Assembly: GCA_022565355.1 (NCBI GenBank)
Contig: JAIUMU010000002.1
Location: 124,001 to 188,000 of the forward strand
DNA: 64,000 nucleotides
DNA from: Idiomarina sp.
Lineage (GTDB): Bacteria > Pseudomonadota > Gammaproteobacteria > Enterobacterales > Alteromonadaceae
Reading direction: 5' to 3'
Shown here: piece after piece, positions 19,402 to 27,674 of the stretch
Layout: the number at the start of each line of letters is the position of its first letter
Numbering within the stretch: position 1 is the first letter of the stretch
The notes under the pieces: model-generated
Told to the model about the DNA's origin: nothing
What the model saw: the letters and a program-made list of their open reading frames with translations, nothing else
The model's database searches: none
Program-made: the position numbers and the translations under genes

Positions 19402-21027
19402 ATGCCTACTTCTTCCAGCCACAGCGCTTCTTTAATCCCCAGCGAACCCAGTGATTTAGCTGCCCATGCAGCTACATGTGGCGATGTGGTGTTTGATTGG
19501 AGCTACCAGTTTATAGAGCCTAAGGTGCTTGCTGATTTTGCTTCGGCCCGTTTGCCTGCGGATTTTAATGAACAGCGTGAAGCATTGCTAAATGGCCGCT
19601 ATATGAATGCTTCTGAGCAGCGGGAAGTGCGCCATGCTTTAAGCCGTGGGCGCAATAGTGTGGTGCGTGGCGGTTCTTCGTATTCTGGCGGGCTGGGTGG
19701 CTCTTCGCTTCAAGGAAGTGCCGGTGATTCCAAGTTTGCTCAAATAGTACGCAAGCTGCGCTCTGGGAAATGGCTAGGCGCTACCGGTAAGCCGATTACC
19801 GATGTGGTGAATATTGGTGTGGGTGGCTCGGATTTAGGGCCATTAATGGCCAGTTTTGCTCTGCGTGAGTTTGCTTCTGATGTGCAGCAACATAAATTGA
19901 ATACGCACTTTGTGTCGTCTATGGACGGTGGCCAGTTGTATGCGGTGCTGCCGATTTGTAACCCGGAAACTACCCTGTTTATTGTTGCCTCGAAATCCTT
20001 TGGCACCATTGATACCTTCGCCAATGTGGATACGGTGAAAGTGTGGGTGAAGGAATGGTTTGCGGGGGCTGGTTCTGCGGCTGGGGGTTCTGCTCCGGCG
20101 GCTGGGGGCGAAGTAAACGAAAAGCTCTGGCTAGAGCACCACGTGATTGGTGTTTCCGCGAATGTGAAGCGCATGACAGAGTACGGTATTCCACCGGCAC
20201 ACCAGTTGGTGTTTGAAGAAGCCATTGGCGGACGTTTTTCTATGTGGAGCGCAATTGGCTTGGCCATTGCCACTACCTGTGGCCTTGGCGTGTTTGAGCG
20301 CTTATTGGAAGGTGCCGCCAAGATGGACGAGCACTTTGCTACGGCCCCGCTGTTAGAGAATATTCCCATGCTGATGGCGGTGTTGGGGGTGTATAACCGA
20401 GAAGAGCGCGGCATCAATAATATTGCGATTTTGCCCTATGATGGGCGCTTCCGACATTTGCCTTCGTATTTGCAGCAATTAGATATGGAATCGAACGGTA
20501 AGCAATACACGGCCACCGGTGAGCCGCTTAGCACGCCTACGGGGCCGATTGTATGGGGTGGCTTTGGCCCGAATGGCCAGCACGCGTTTTTCCAGCATTT
20601 GCACCAAGGCTATGATGCCTTTTGTGCTGATTTTGTATGTGTACTACATCGTGATGCCCCGCAGTTTTCTGCTGGCGTGGCGGCTTCGTTAGCTTCACAA
20701 CAAAAACTTTCGGTGGCGAACTGCTTAGCGCACCGCCGATTAATGGCCTTTGGCTCGCAATCTTCAGTGCCGGCGGAGCATTACCCAGGTGGGCACCCTT
20801 CTTCGTTGTTTGCTTTGCGCAAACTTACCCCCGAAAGCTTCGGCGCCATTGTGGCGGCCTACGAGCATAAAGTATTTGTTCAGGGCCTAATTTGGGGCCT
20901 GAACTCGTTTGATCAGCCCGGCGTAGAGAAAGGCAAGCAAGTGGCGGTTTCTACCCTGCGCCGCATTCGTGGCGAAAGCGATGAAAGCTTTGATGCTTCT
21001 ACCGACGGCATTATTGGTATGTTGTAG
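19402..21027 (+). CDS. pgi: Glucose-6-phosphate isomerase
   Basis: 541 aa, slightly under the E. coli length (549). Phosphosugar-binding signatures: DVVNIGVGGSDLGPLMA, FIVASKSFGTIDT, GGRFSMWSAIGL, GPIVWGGFGPNGQHAFFQ (catalytic His) and GLIWGLNSFDQPGVEKGKQ (catalytic Lys). It interconverts glucose-6-phosphate and fructose-6-phosphate and so feeds both the UDP-GlcNAc and the UDP-glucose needed by the neighbouring locus. Two Gly/Ser/Ala-rich loop insertions stand out: one near residue 90-110 (GGSSYSGGLGGSSLQGSAG) and one near 222-236. The SD is AAGGA. A palindromic repeat begins on the base after the stop. Confidence 0.97.
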   Translation: MPTSSSHSASLIPSEPSDLAAHAATCGDVVFDWSYQFIEPKVLADFASARLPADFNEQREALLNGRYMNASEQREVRHALSRGRNSVVRGGSSYSGGLGGSSLQGSAGDSKFAQIVRKLRSGKWLGATGKPITDVVNIGVGGSDLGPLMASFALREFASDVQQHKLNTHFVSSMDGGQLYAVLPICNPETTLFIVASKSFGTIDTFANVDTVKVWVKEWFAGAGSAAGGSAPAAGGEVNEKLWLEHHVIGVSANVKRMTEYGIPPAHQLVFEEAIGGRFSMWSAIGLAIATTCGLGVFERLLEGAAKMDEHFATAPLLENIPMLMAVLGVYNREERGINNIAILPYDGRFRHLPSYLQQLDMESNGKQYTATGEPLSTPTGPIVWGGFGPNGQHAFFQHLHQGYDAFCADFVCVLHRDAPQFSAGVAASLASQQKLSVANCLAHRRLMAFGSQSSVPAEHYPGGHPSSLFALRKLTPESFGAIVAAYEHKVFVQGLIWGLNSFDQPGVEKGKQVAVSTLRRIRGESDESFDASTDGIIGML

Positions 21028-21170
21028 AGATTGGGGTCAGTGAGCACCGTCTCCGTCCCCAATCTTTTTGGGGACAGAGGAAACGGGGCTGTAGGCCTTT
21101 AGATATCTGGGAGTGCGGTTCGCGAAGCAAAGAATGGGGTCAGTGACGGTGCTCACTGACACCATTTTAC
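21028..21170 (+). repeat. 143-bp palindromic repeat, copy 1 (direct-repeat partner at 26288)
   Basis: It starts AGATTGGGGTCAGTGAGC on the base after the pgi stop codon. It contains a 28-bp unit with ends GGGGTCAGTGAG and CCGTCCCC, and a terminal 28-bp near-palindrome, GGGGTCAGTGACGG...CTCACTGACACC. The copy at 26288-26430 has the same length and orientation; I count 12 mismatches in 143, with no gaps. Confidence 0.9.
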
Positions 21171-21180
21171 TACCAAACAA

Positions 21181-21214
21181 AAAAGGGACTCTTGCTAGCA
21201 AGAGTCCCTTTTTT
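21181..21214. terminator. Bidirectional intrinsic terminator between pgi and the giant lipoprotein
   Basis: Perfect inverted repeat AAAAGGGACTCTTGC / GCAAGAGTCCCTTTT around TA, with a T run on one side and an A run on the other. It can terminate both the plus-strand pgi transcript and the minus-strand lipoprotein transcript. Confidence 0.93.
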
Positions 21215-21226
21215 ACGTGCCTTTGG

Positions 21227-24200
21227 TTAGTTGTTGTAAATCACCAGTGGATTCCCTGGGCCAACATTAGCGTTGCTCCAATCCAGCACCGTGCCACTGG
21301 CATTGCTCACTTCACCCTGCAAGCGCAACTCGTAATGCACATCATTTGCTAGCGGTAAGCCTTCATACACATCCAAATCACCGCGATCTGGAATAATGTG
21401 CAAGGTATTCCCCAGCCAGTACGGCACAAACTGCACTGCTTCGCCGCTACTTTGCTCTACTAGTTCAATGGCCTGCATCACGCTCTCGCGGTTCATTGGC
21501 TGATTGAAGCGCAGCGCAATGGTTACCTCGGTAGATTGCGCAAGGCTATGTTTATCGCTTAACCGCACATGCAACGCTGGTGCTATTTCGGCAGGCTCAT
21601 TCACCCTCAATGGCTGCACATTTACCAACCGCGCATCTGCATTATAGTGCTCTGGAACAGGCCACTGTGTAAAGCTTGTCGCTTGGCTTTCACCTGCCAG
21701 CACACGATCTAAATCTAGCTTGCCTACAAACGAGGTTTGCGTAGATTCGTTGCGCCCCACAAAGGTAATCTCACCATTAGCTTCAGCCCAATGCAACACC
21801 GTTAACACTTCACCATTTGGCAGCTGGAAAACTGTATCTTTGGTGTTCTCAGCAAGGCTTTGGCGGCGAATAATATCTTGTGATCCAAAGCTAACATGCT
21901 CTACTTCCTCAACAAAGAACATACTATCACCGCGCAAAATTAACGGTTTGTTCTTATATATACGGTTATACCAACTCCAGAATTCATCATCTAACTGCAG
22001 CTGTTTTCGAGCGTTCGTTCTTGGCAAAATTGACTCGATGGAGCCGTAATTCACCGCATATAAATCACCATGCTCATTAGTAAAGAGTTCATTTATCTCG
22101 TAACCAAATGCTAACGAAGTTCGCTTAACTTCCCAACCATTAACGTTACCAATGCGGAAAGAATTATTAGCAGCATTCAAAATTGCATACTGGCCAGGCT
22201 TATCAACTATTATCCTTGCATTTCCGGGGGTAGATGCATTCTCCTGAACTTCACTATCTCGTCTAAGCTGAACTCTATTATCTTGTCGTACTTGATCCCA
22301 AAACTGTATTGCATAATAGTTTTTGTCTATCGCCTGGAGTCCATAAACATAGAAGGATTGCGATGAATTAACCACAGTCGTATCTCCATCAAGGACCTTT
22401 ATAATTTTCTTGTATTCGCCCTGCTCTATCCAACACTGTGAACTTGTATCGCTACAGTGGCTTTCCTTGAAGCTATAAGCTTCTAAATAGAGGGCTCCAG
22501 CCCATTCTCCATTCTCTATTTCAGTAGATATCGATAATGGATTTCTTTTTCCCCATAATGCCATTGAGTTTGGATGATGCTCTCCAGGCGGCATCCAACC
22601 CTCTACAAAGCACGAGTGCTCGCTCGTTTCTAAATCAACTTTGAAAATCGCACAATTGTTTCTAGCTATTATGGTTCGGTTATCAATGGTGTAATCGTTG
22701 TTGTTATAATTACTAAGCGCGATGATCGCCCACCGTTGATCTGGCGTTACCACAAATGAATACACATAAGAGCTATCTCTGCTCTCAATTACCGGTAAAA
22801 CCTCACCATCGGCCGTTACTTTCATCAAGTTAGTCGGCTTCGGCGATCGATCTACCCAATAGCCCATGCCCTGCTCTTCTGCCGCACTAGCTTTGGTATC
22901 GGTATCGAAAGCCGCAACCGGACGATCATAAAGAATAAAGCTTTGTGCGCCCTGCACGTGGAAGCGCAGATCGCTGGCCGGTGCATACGGCGTAGCCGAA
23001 ACCACATCACTTATTAAGGTTACTTCACCGTAGAAATCGGTAACCACGGCAACATAATAGGTTGTGCCGTTGTTTAACCCGGTAACTTCGGTTGGCGAGC
23101 TGGCCTCTGTGATAAGGATATTGCCATCTGCTGTGTAATTGCTAAGAGTAATATCTGCGCTTTTAGCAATAACCACTGTGTTCACAATTTCCTGCGTGTT
23201 GCCATACCCTGGATCTTCAAAATTAACGATCAACGATTCATCAGCAGAATAGGCCTCGAGCTCTTGCGCTGCATAGGGTTTCGATATGTTTACATACAGG
23301 TTCGAACAGCGCCAAGATTGTGTTTTGGGCACCAGATACTCCACATACTCTGGCGTTACACTCAGCTCGCACTCACTGTTAGCCGAAGCCTGCACTAACT
23401 CGCCGCTATTGCGGCCGTGATAGAAGCGGTTCATTTGGCCAATAACGGCCTGAACTCGCTGCTCGGTATGGCCACTTGGCGCTGAAACCGACACGCGAAC
23501 TTTCATAAACTCGATGGGCTCGCGCTTAACAAAGCTTGCTGGAATATAGGTTTCCTGGCCGTTAATCGGCATTGTGTTGCTGTTGAAGATAACCCGTGGC
23601 GATGCGGCATTCGTTATATCTGTGAACTGCAAATTCGCCACACTTGCGATACTTCTGCCCCCTAAATAAAGGCCTAAATCTGCATAATCTGCCGGGGCAA
23701 ACTGCACATCTTTGAGTACCGTTACGGTGCTTTCAGTATCATACCAGTACCATTTTATTAAGGTTTCTTCTTCGCCCGGTGCGTTCACCCATACCGAGAT
23801 TTCGCCATCCACTTTTTCGAGGCGTAGGTTCAACCAATTCGTGTTGTTATGTTCGAAATCGTACCAGTACTGACGTGGACCGTTGCTATCCCAGAAGAAA
23901 ATGCTCAAATGACCACTTTCATTGCTCAGCTTTAGCCATTCCTTATCGTTATCCGCCAAGGAAATTTCTACATGCTGCCAGCGCGGAACAGTGAATGAGA
24001 GTTCAAAGTTCTGTAAATCCGCAGAAATATCGAGATCCGCAGGAATTTTGGCACTACCAGCACCATATGGCTTATACAACGTAATAAGCGGGCCACTGCC
24101 TGCGGGTACATCATACTCATCGGATTCATTTTGAATAGCGAAGTAGTGATCACCCAGAGAAAGCACTGCGTAGCGGCCATTGGCGGCTATTTCTGAGCCG

Positions 24201-26206
24201 GCAAAATCGAGCGCGCGGCCCTTGCTATCCAGCATATCTTCGCTGAACTGCAAGCTATATTGCGTAGTGCGCGATAAGGTTTTCTTGCCGCTATCCTGCA
24301 GCCCGGTTAGATCGGGAACGAGGTGCAAGGTGCGCCCAAACCAAACGGGAATGAATTCAACTTCTGCGCCTGATGTTTCATCGAGCAAGGCCAAGCTATC
24401 TAGCACCGATTGTTGATTCATGCTTTTCGAGAAACGTAAGGTGATGGTTTCACCTTGCAGTACATCGTTACTCACCGTAACTACGGGGGCTGCACCATCA
24501 TCTTGTTCTGGTTCACGATTGCTAATTAACAATACATCCCGCACTTCTGCAACGGCGCTGGAGGCCGAGGTAACTGGAGTTATTTTGAGATATTCGTTAA
24601 TACTCTCGCCGGCAAAGTAACCATTAAGATCCAGCTCACCGATTACCGCTTGGTTGTTGATTAAATCAACTGCGGCAAACACCACCTGCTCATCGCCCAC
24701 TTGCCAATTCATGAGGGTGAGGCGGTGAGTTTCATAATCTTCATCAAGTAATGAGAATTCGGCGCCTGTTTCGGTATTTAAGCCACGAATAACCGACACT
24801 TCGCCATAAAACGGTGCCGTAACGCGCTCTGGATAGAGCAGGTACTGGCTGGTTAACTGCGGCTGTAATGACCGGTTATTAAAGAAGCTCGTGTTATCGA
24901 ACCTCGCCAGTGGCGTTTCGTTATAGGGCAATTTCGAGCGCAGCTCACCGCTACTTAGGCCATAGAGGTTGCCGTTGGCGCCCAGAATGAACTTTTCCAG
25001 CCAATGGTTTTGCTCTAAACGGGTTTGATAAAAGCCACCGGCCGCGCGCGGCTTAGTAAAACGAACGTGAGAGTTTTGGTAAAAGGTAATAGTATCCATA
25101 TCATCAAGCAGCACTTGCTGAACATGGCCAGTGTGGATGGTGAATACTTGACCCGCTTGGTTAATAAGCTGCAACAGGTAGTTATTGATACCGTTATCGT
25201 AGTGGTAGATCAGCACCGAGCCGCTGCTGCCTGCGTAAAAGCCGTTTAACGATTGCAGATCGTTAGTTACGTTGCTGATATCCCCGTTATGGGTGAGCTT
25301 CTTTAACTGATAGGTGCCTGGATAATTGATGCCACAATGCGCTTCGCAATCACCTGAAACGGTAAAAGAACCGCCTTGGAAATACATATTGCCAATCCAA
25401 TTTCCGGCCTCATCGCGCTGATCATCAAATTGGATACTGCGCGCGTTTAACGACAGCGATGAATTATCGATCGGTTCCATGATCATGTTCTGCACCGCGC
25501 AACGGTAAGCATTGGTGGCTAAATCTACTAAGAACACTGCGCAACGGTTTTCGGCAATTACCCGCCCATAATCAGCTTCGTAATCCCCATACGGCGATAA
25601 CGCTACCACAATGCTTTTGCCATCTGGCGTTAGCACAGCTTCCGACACATACACTGAGCCATCAAAATCAATCACGAAATCTGATGAATCATCAGAGAAT
25701 GTGCCGATTAAGTTGGAGCTATTGGGTGGCGGCGGGCTTGTTTGGGTTTGGTTTTGTATGCCTACCGATGGAGCGGTAGGGCTTAAATCTGCATTGGTAC
25801 GGTAGAATGTTTGCGCGAATGTTTGCAGTACATTGGCATCAGACACACGGAAACTAAGCGTACCCGCGTTACCAATAAAGGTTGCCGACACTTCACACGC
25901 CGCGGTTATTGCACCTGTGGTGTAGGTATCGCCGCTTAAAGAGCCTTCGCAGCCTGTTACTTCATCTATTTGAAACCCGGAGTTCGGGGTAACGGTAAAG
26001 GTTGTGGTGTTACCGCTAGTTACCGTGCGCGAGGAAGGCGAAATAGAACCGCCGGCATTCGCCGTAGCATTTACCGTGAATGATGTGGGTGTAGTACCAC
26101 CGCCTGTATTACCGCCTGTGTTACCAGTTGATTCGGAAGAACCACCGCCACAAGCAGTGATTACAAGAGTAGATAACGTGATAAGTGCTAAACGATCCAT
26201 GCGCAT
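21227..26206 (-). CDS. Giant surface lipoprotein with tandem-duplicated halves
   Basis: 1659 aa. Start at 26206 has GGAGG nine bases upstream. Signal peptide with lipobox VITAC (Cys19), followed by a Gly/Ser/Thr-rich linker. Residues about 40-110 are an InlB B-repeat-like domain (FTVNATANAGGSISPSSRTV). Two homologous halves follow, about 115-690 and about 1130-1655. Each has a FRV/FHV start, a VTPD..I.ALS region, NRCAVF.VDL / NNCAIFKVDL, a beta-propeller-like middle, and a C-terminal Big_5/SbsA-like Ig domain (LRFSKSMNQQSV and LRFNQPMNRESV, then HLVPD/HIIPD). Between them is a lamin-G/concanavalin-like stretch and a fibronectin III-like domain (NGTTYYVAVV). Function is unknown; I infer a cell-surface or periplasm-facing outer-membrane protein. 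It is flanked by 143-bp direct repeats. Confidence 0.8.
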   Translation of the reverse strand: MRMDRLALITLSTLVITACGGGSSESTGNTGGNTGGGTTPTSFTVNATANAGGSISPSSRTVTSGNTTTFTVTPNSGFQIDEVTGCEGSLSGDTYTTGAITAACEVSATFIGNAGTLSFRVSDANVLQTFAQTFYRTNADLSPTAPSVGIQNQTQTSPPPPNSSNLIGTFSDDSSDFVIDFDGSVYVSEAVLTPDGKSIVVALSPYGDYEADYGRVIAENRCAVFLVDLATNAYRCAVQNMIMEPIDNSSLSLNARSIQFDDQRDEAGNWIGNMYFQGGSFTVSGDCEAHCGINYPGTYQLKKLTHNGDISNVTNDLQSLNGFYAGSSGSVLIYHYDNGINNYLLQLINQAGQVFTIHTGHVQQVLLDDMDTITFYQNSHVRFTKPRAAGGFYQTRLEQNHWLEKFILGANGNLYGLSSGELRSKLPYNETPLARFDNTSFFNNRSLQPQLTSQYLLYPERVTAPFYGEVSVIRGLNTETGAEFSLLDEDYETHRLTLMNWQVGDEQVVFAAVDLINNQAVIGELDLNGYFAGESINEYLKITPVTSASSAVAEVRDVLLISNREPEQDDGAAPVVTVSNDVLQGETITLRFSKSMNQQSVLDSLALLDETSGAEVEFIPVWFGRTLHLVPDLTGLQDSGKKTLSRTTQYSLQFSEDMLDSKGRALDFAGSEIAANGRYAVLSLGDHYFAIQNESDEYDVPAGSGPLITLYKPYGAGSAKIPADLDISADLQNFELSFTVPRWQHVEISLADNDKEWLKLSNESGHLSIFFWDSNGPRQYWYDFEHNNTNWLNLRLEKVDGEISVWVNAPGEEETLIKWYWYDTESTVTVLKDVQFAPADYADLGLYLGGRSIASVANLQFTDITNAASPRVIFNSNTMPINGQETYIPASFVKREPIEFMKVRVSVSAPSGHTEQRVQAVIGQMNRFYHGRNSGELVQASANSECELSVTPEYVEYLVPKTQSWRCSNLYVNISKPYAAQELEAYSADESLIVNFEDPGYGNTQEIVNTVVIAKSADITLSNYTADGNILITEASSPTEVTGLNNGTTYYVAVVTDFYGEVTLISDVVSATPYAPASDLRFHVQGAQSFILYDRPVAAFDTDTKASAAEEQGMGYWVDRSPKPTNLMKVTADGEVLPVIESRDSSYVYSFVVTPDQRWAIIALSNYNNNDYTIDNRTIIARNNCAIFKVDLETSEHSCFVEGWMPPGEHHPNSMALWGKRNPLSISTEIENGEWAGALYLEAYSFKESHCSDTSSQCWIEQGEYKKIIKVLDGDTTVVNSSQSFYVYGLQAIDKNYYAIQFWDQVRQDNRVQLRRDSEVQENASTPGNARIIVDKPGQYAILNAANNSFRIGNVNGWEVKRTSLAFGYEINELFTNEHGDLYAVNYGSIESILPRTNARKQLQLDDEFWSWYNRIYKNKPLILRGDSMFFVEEVEHVSFGSQDIIRRQSLAENTKDTVFQLPNGEVLTVLHWAEANGEITFVGRNESTQTSFVGKLDLDRVLAGESQATSFTQWPVPEHYNADARLVNVQPLRVNEPAEIAPALHVRLSDKHSLAQSTEVTIALRFNQPMNRESVMQAIELVEQSSGEAVQFVPYWLGNTLHIIPDRGDLDVYEGLPLANDVHYELRLQGEVSNASGTVLDWSNANVGPGNPLVIYNN

Positions 26207-26243
26207 TCCTAGCGCCCTCCATAGCGTTTACATAATTATTACA

Positions 26244-26273
26244 ATTGTATTCTAATTAACTGATTTCGCGCAA
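26244..26273 (-). promoter_or_regulatory. Candidate sigma-70 promoter for the giant lipoprotein
   Basis: On the reverse strand, TTGCGC, an 18-nt spacer and TACAAT, about 40 nt before the start codon. The -10 is good, the -35 poor. Confidence 0.35.
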
Positions 26274-26287
26274 TAAATAAATGCGGG

Positions 26288-26430
26288 AGATTGGGGTCAG
26301 TGAGCACCGTCTCCGTCCCCAATCTTTTTGGGGACAGAGGAAACGGGGCGGTAGGCCTTTAAATATGTAGAAGTTTGGTTGGTGAAGCACAGAATGGTGT
26401 CAGTGACGGTGCTCACTGACACCAATTTAC
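26288..26430 (+). repeat. 143-bp palindromic repeat, copy 2
   Basis: Same orientation, same length and about 92% identical by hand alignment to 21028-21170. The two copies bracket the 5-kb lipoprotein gene. It fills most of the 330-nt gap between the lipoprotein start and the first small ORF; the rest is AT-rich promoter-like sequence. Confidence 0.9.
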
Positions 26431-26440
26431 TGTACAAAAA

Positions 26441-26472
26441 TTGATAGTTTTTGCAATGTGTACTAATATAAT
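26441..26472 (+). promoter_or_regulatory. Weak candidate promoter for the two small ORFs
   Basis: Perfect -10 hexamer TATAAT at 26467-26472; the nearest -35 candidate TTGATA is 20 nt upstream, which is longer than optimal. It begins just after repeat copy 2. Confidence 0.35.
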
Positions 26473-26536
26473 GAGCCTTGAAATTGGTGATAAAAAGTCG
26501 CTAGTCCGATTAAAAAGTTAAACTTCTAGGTGCTAA

Positions 26537-26716
26537 ATGCCGAATCAAAACGAAAACAACACAACTACCTATACATTCGACTTACCTCGAATGCAGGACG
26601 CTGTGTGCGGCATAGACAGCAATGAAGTAGTCGTTTTATCAGGGAATTTAACTCCAGAACAAGTGCAGTCTGAAATGGAGCGTGTTTACTTTGAACTAGT
26701 TGCCCAGGAGGGGTGA
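26537..26716 (+). CDS. Small hypothetical protein (59 aa)
   Basis: 59 aa from ATG at 26537, beginning MPNQNENNTTTYTFDLPRMQ and ending EMERVYFELVAQEG. It is acidic and soluble-looking. No family is recognised. It lies 24 nt upstream of a second small ORF in the same direction, so the two may form a two-gene unit behind the TATAAT at 26467. The Shine-Dalgarno is weak (CTAGG). Confidence 0.45.
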   Translation: MPNQNENNTTTYTFDLPRMQDAVCGIDSNEVVVLSGNLTPEQVQSEMERVYFELVAQEG

Positions 26717-26740
26717 TTCAACACAAAAGGATTTTTTGTC

Positions 26741-27076
26741 ATGGAAAGACAATTATCGGTAAGCTTTAGCTTCTTGAAGATATACATGAATTTGAGTGAA
26801 CAACCTCCCTCGCGCCACCCTGATGAAGCCTCTGATAAAGACAAGATTAACCATTTCATTTCTGCATTCCTAAGCCACGGGCTTGGTGATACTCAGCACT
26901 TCCCCGGTCGTTTAAAAGAATCCACTGACGTTGACAAAGATGATTTGCAGAAGTTCTCTGAAAGCTACATTAAGTTAGTCGATCTTAATAGTCATCCACC
27001 ATTTGTACTTCCCACAATCCAGGATTTTGAAGGTGACGCTTCTATTCCGATGTTAAAATTACGTTTGATAAAATAA
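26741..27076 (+). CDS. Small hypothetical protein (111 aa)
   Basis: 111 aa, start supported by AAGGA nine bases upstream of the ATG. It begins MERQLSVSFSFLKIYMNLSE and ends DASIPMLKLRLIK. It is charged, without signal peptide or membrane segment. No family is recognised. It is convergent with rfaH, with only 13 nt between stop codons. Together with the 59-aa ORF it could be a small accessory pair such as a toxin-antitoxin or phage-defence remnant, but nothing in the sequence shows that. Confidence 0.5.
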   Translation: MERQLSVSFSFLKIYMNLSEQPPSRHPDEASDKDKINHFISAFLSHGLGDTQHFPGRLKESTDVDKDDLQKFSESYIKLVDLNSHPPFVLPTIQDFEGDASIPMLKLRLIK

Positions 27077-27089
27077 GGGGTCATTATCT

Positions 27090-27587
27090 CTACGAAGCGG
27101 CAGTAATGTCGCCTTCATCGAGCTCGAGGCGTTGGGATTTACCGAGCATTTCCAGGAGCACGAAGCAGCGGCTTTCGCCATCGGCGATGTCGTAAATGCC
27201 TTTCAGGCCGGCGAATGGGCCGCTGAGGATTTCTACTGGGGTGCCGGTTTTGTACATGCCGTTGGCGGCGCCTTCTTCCGTTTCTTCGGTGCGCGCTCGC
27301 ATATCATCGATTACTGCTGCGGGCACAATGGCAGGATAGCCACCAAAACGCACAAAGCCGTTTACGCCGCGCGTGCTGCGCAATGTGGTGTAGTTTTCTT
27401 GGGCTAAATCGAGGTAAATGAACAGGTAGTTCGGGAATAAAGGCTCGAGCACCGATTGGCGTTTGCCGCGCACTCGTTTCTGCACCTTCCAACGCGGACA
27501 GAAAGTGGTAAACCCTTGATTTTGCAGGTGCCATTCCGCACGCTCAATTTCTCGTGGCTTACAATGCAACAAATACCATGATTCCAT
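27090..27587 (-). CDS. rfaH: RfaH, operon-specific NusG-like antiterminator
   Basis: 165 aa, close to E. coli RfaH (162). NGN domain: MESWYLLHCKPREIERAEWHLQNQGF, VQKRVRGKRQ, EPLFPNYLFIYLDL, STRGVNGFVRFGG. The linker is acidic (EETEEGAA). The C-terminal KOW-type domain has TPVEILSGPFAGLKGIYDI and SRCFVLLEMLGKSQRLEL. RfaH binds the paused transcription complex at ops, suppresses Rho termination and recruits ribosomes. The perfect ops site at 17938-17949 makes the 17-kb polysaccharide operon its obvious target. It lies 87 nt after bcsC in the same direction, so it may be partly co-transcribed with the cellulose genes. Confidence 0.93.
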   Translation of the reverse strand: MESWYLLHCKPREIERAEWHLQNQGFTTFCPRWKVQKRVRGKRQSVLEPLFPNYLFIYLDLAQENYTTLRSTRGVNGFVRFGGYPAIVPAAVIDDMRARTEETEEGAANGMYKTGTPVEILSGPFAGLKGIYDIADGESRCFVLLEMLGKSQRLELDEGDITAAS

Positions 27588-27674
27588 CGCTACGATCTCC
27601 CTCTACTGCTGTTAGAGAGCGCAGTGTACTTGAGCGGGCATTTGTACGCAATCGCCCACCCAAAAACCCAAATC

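Noticed and set aside
19740-20417. 225-codon minus-strand ORF inside pgi
   Set aside because: Antisense shadow of a conserved gene; no family features.
26347-26354. GGCGGTAG in repeat copy 2, upstream of the small ORFs
   Set aside because: Only 8 bases match ops; the sister repeat copy has CTGTAG at this point, so it is repeat drift.
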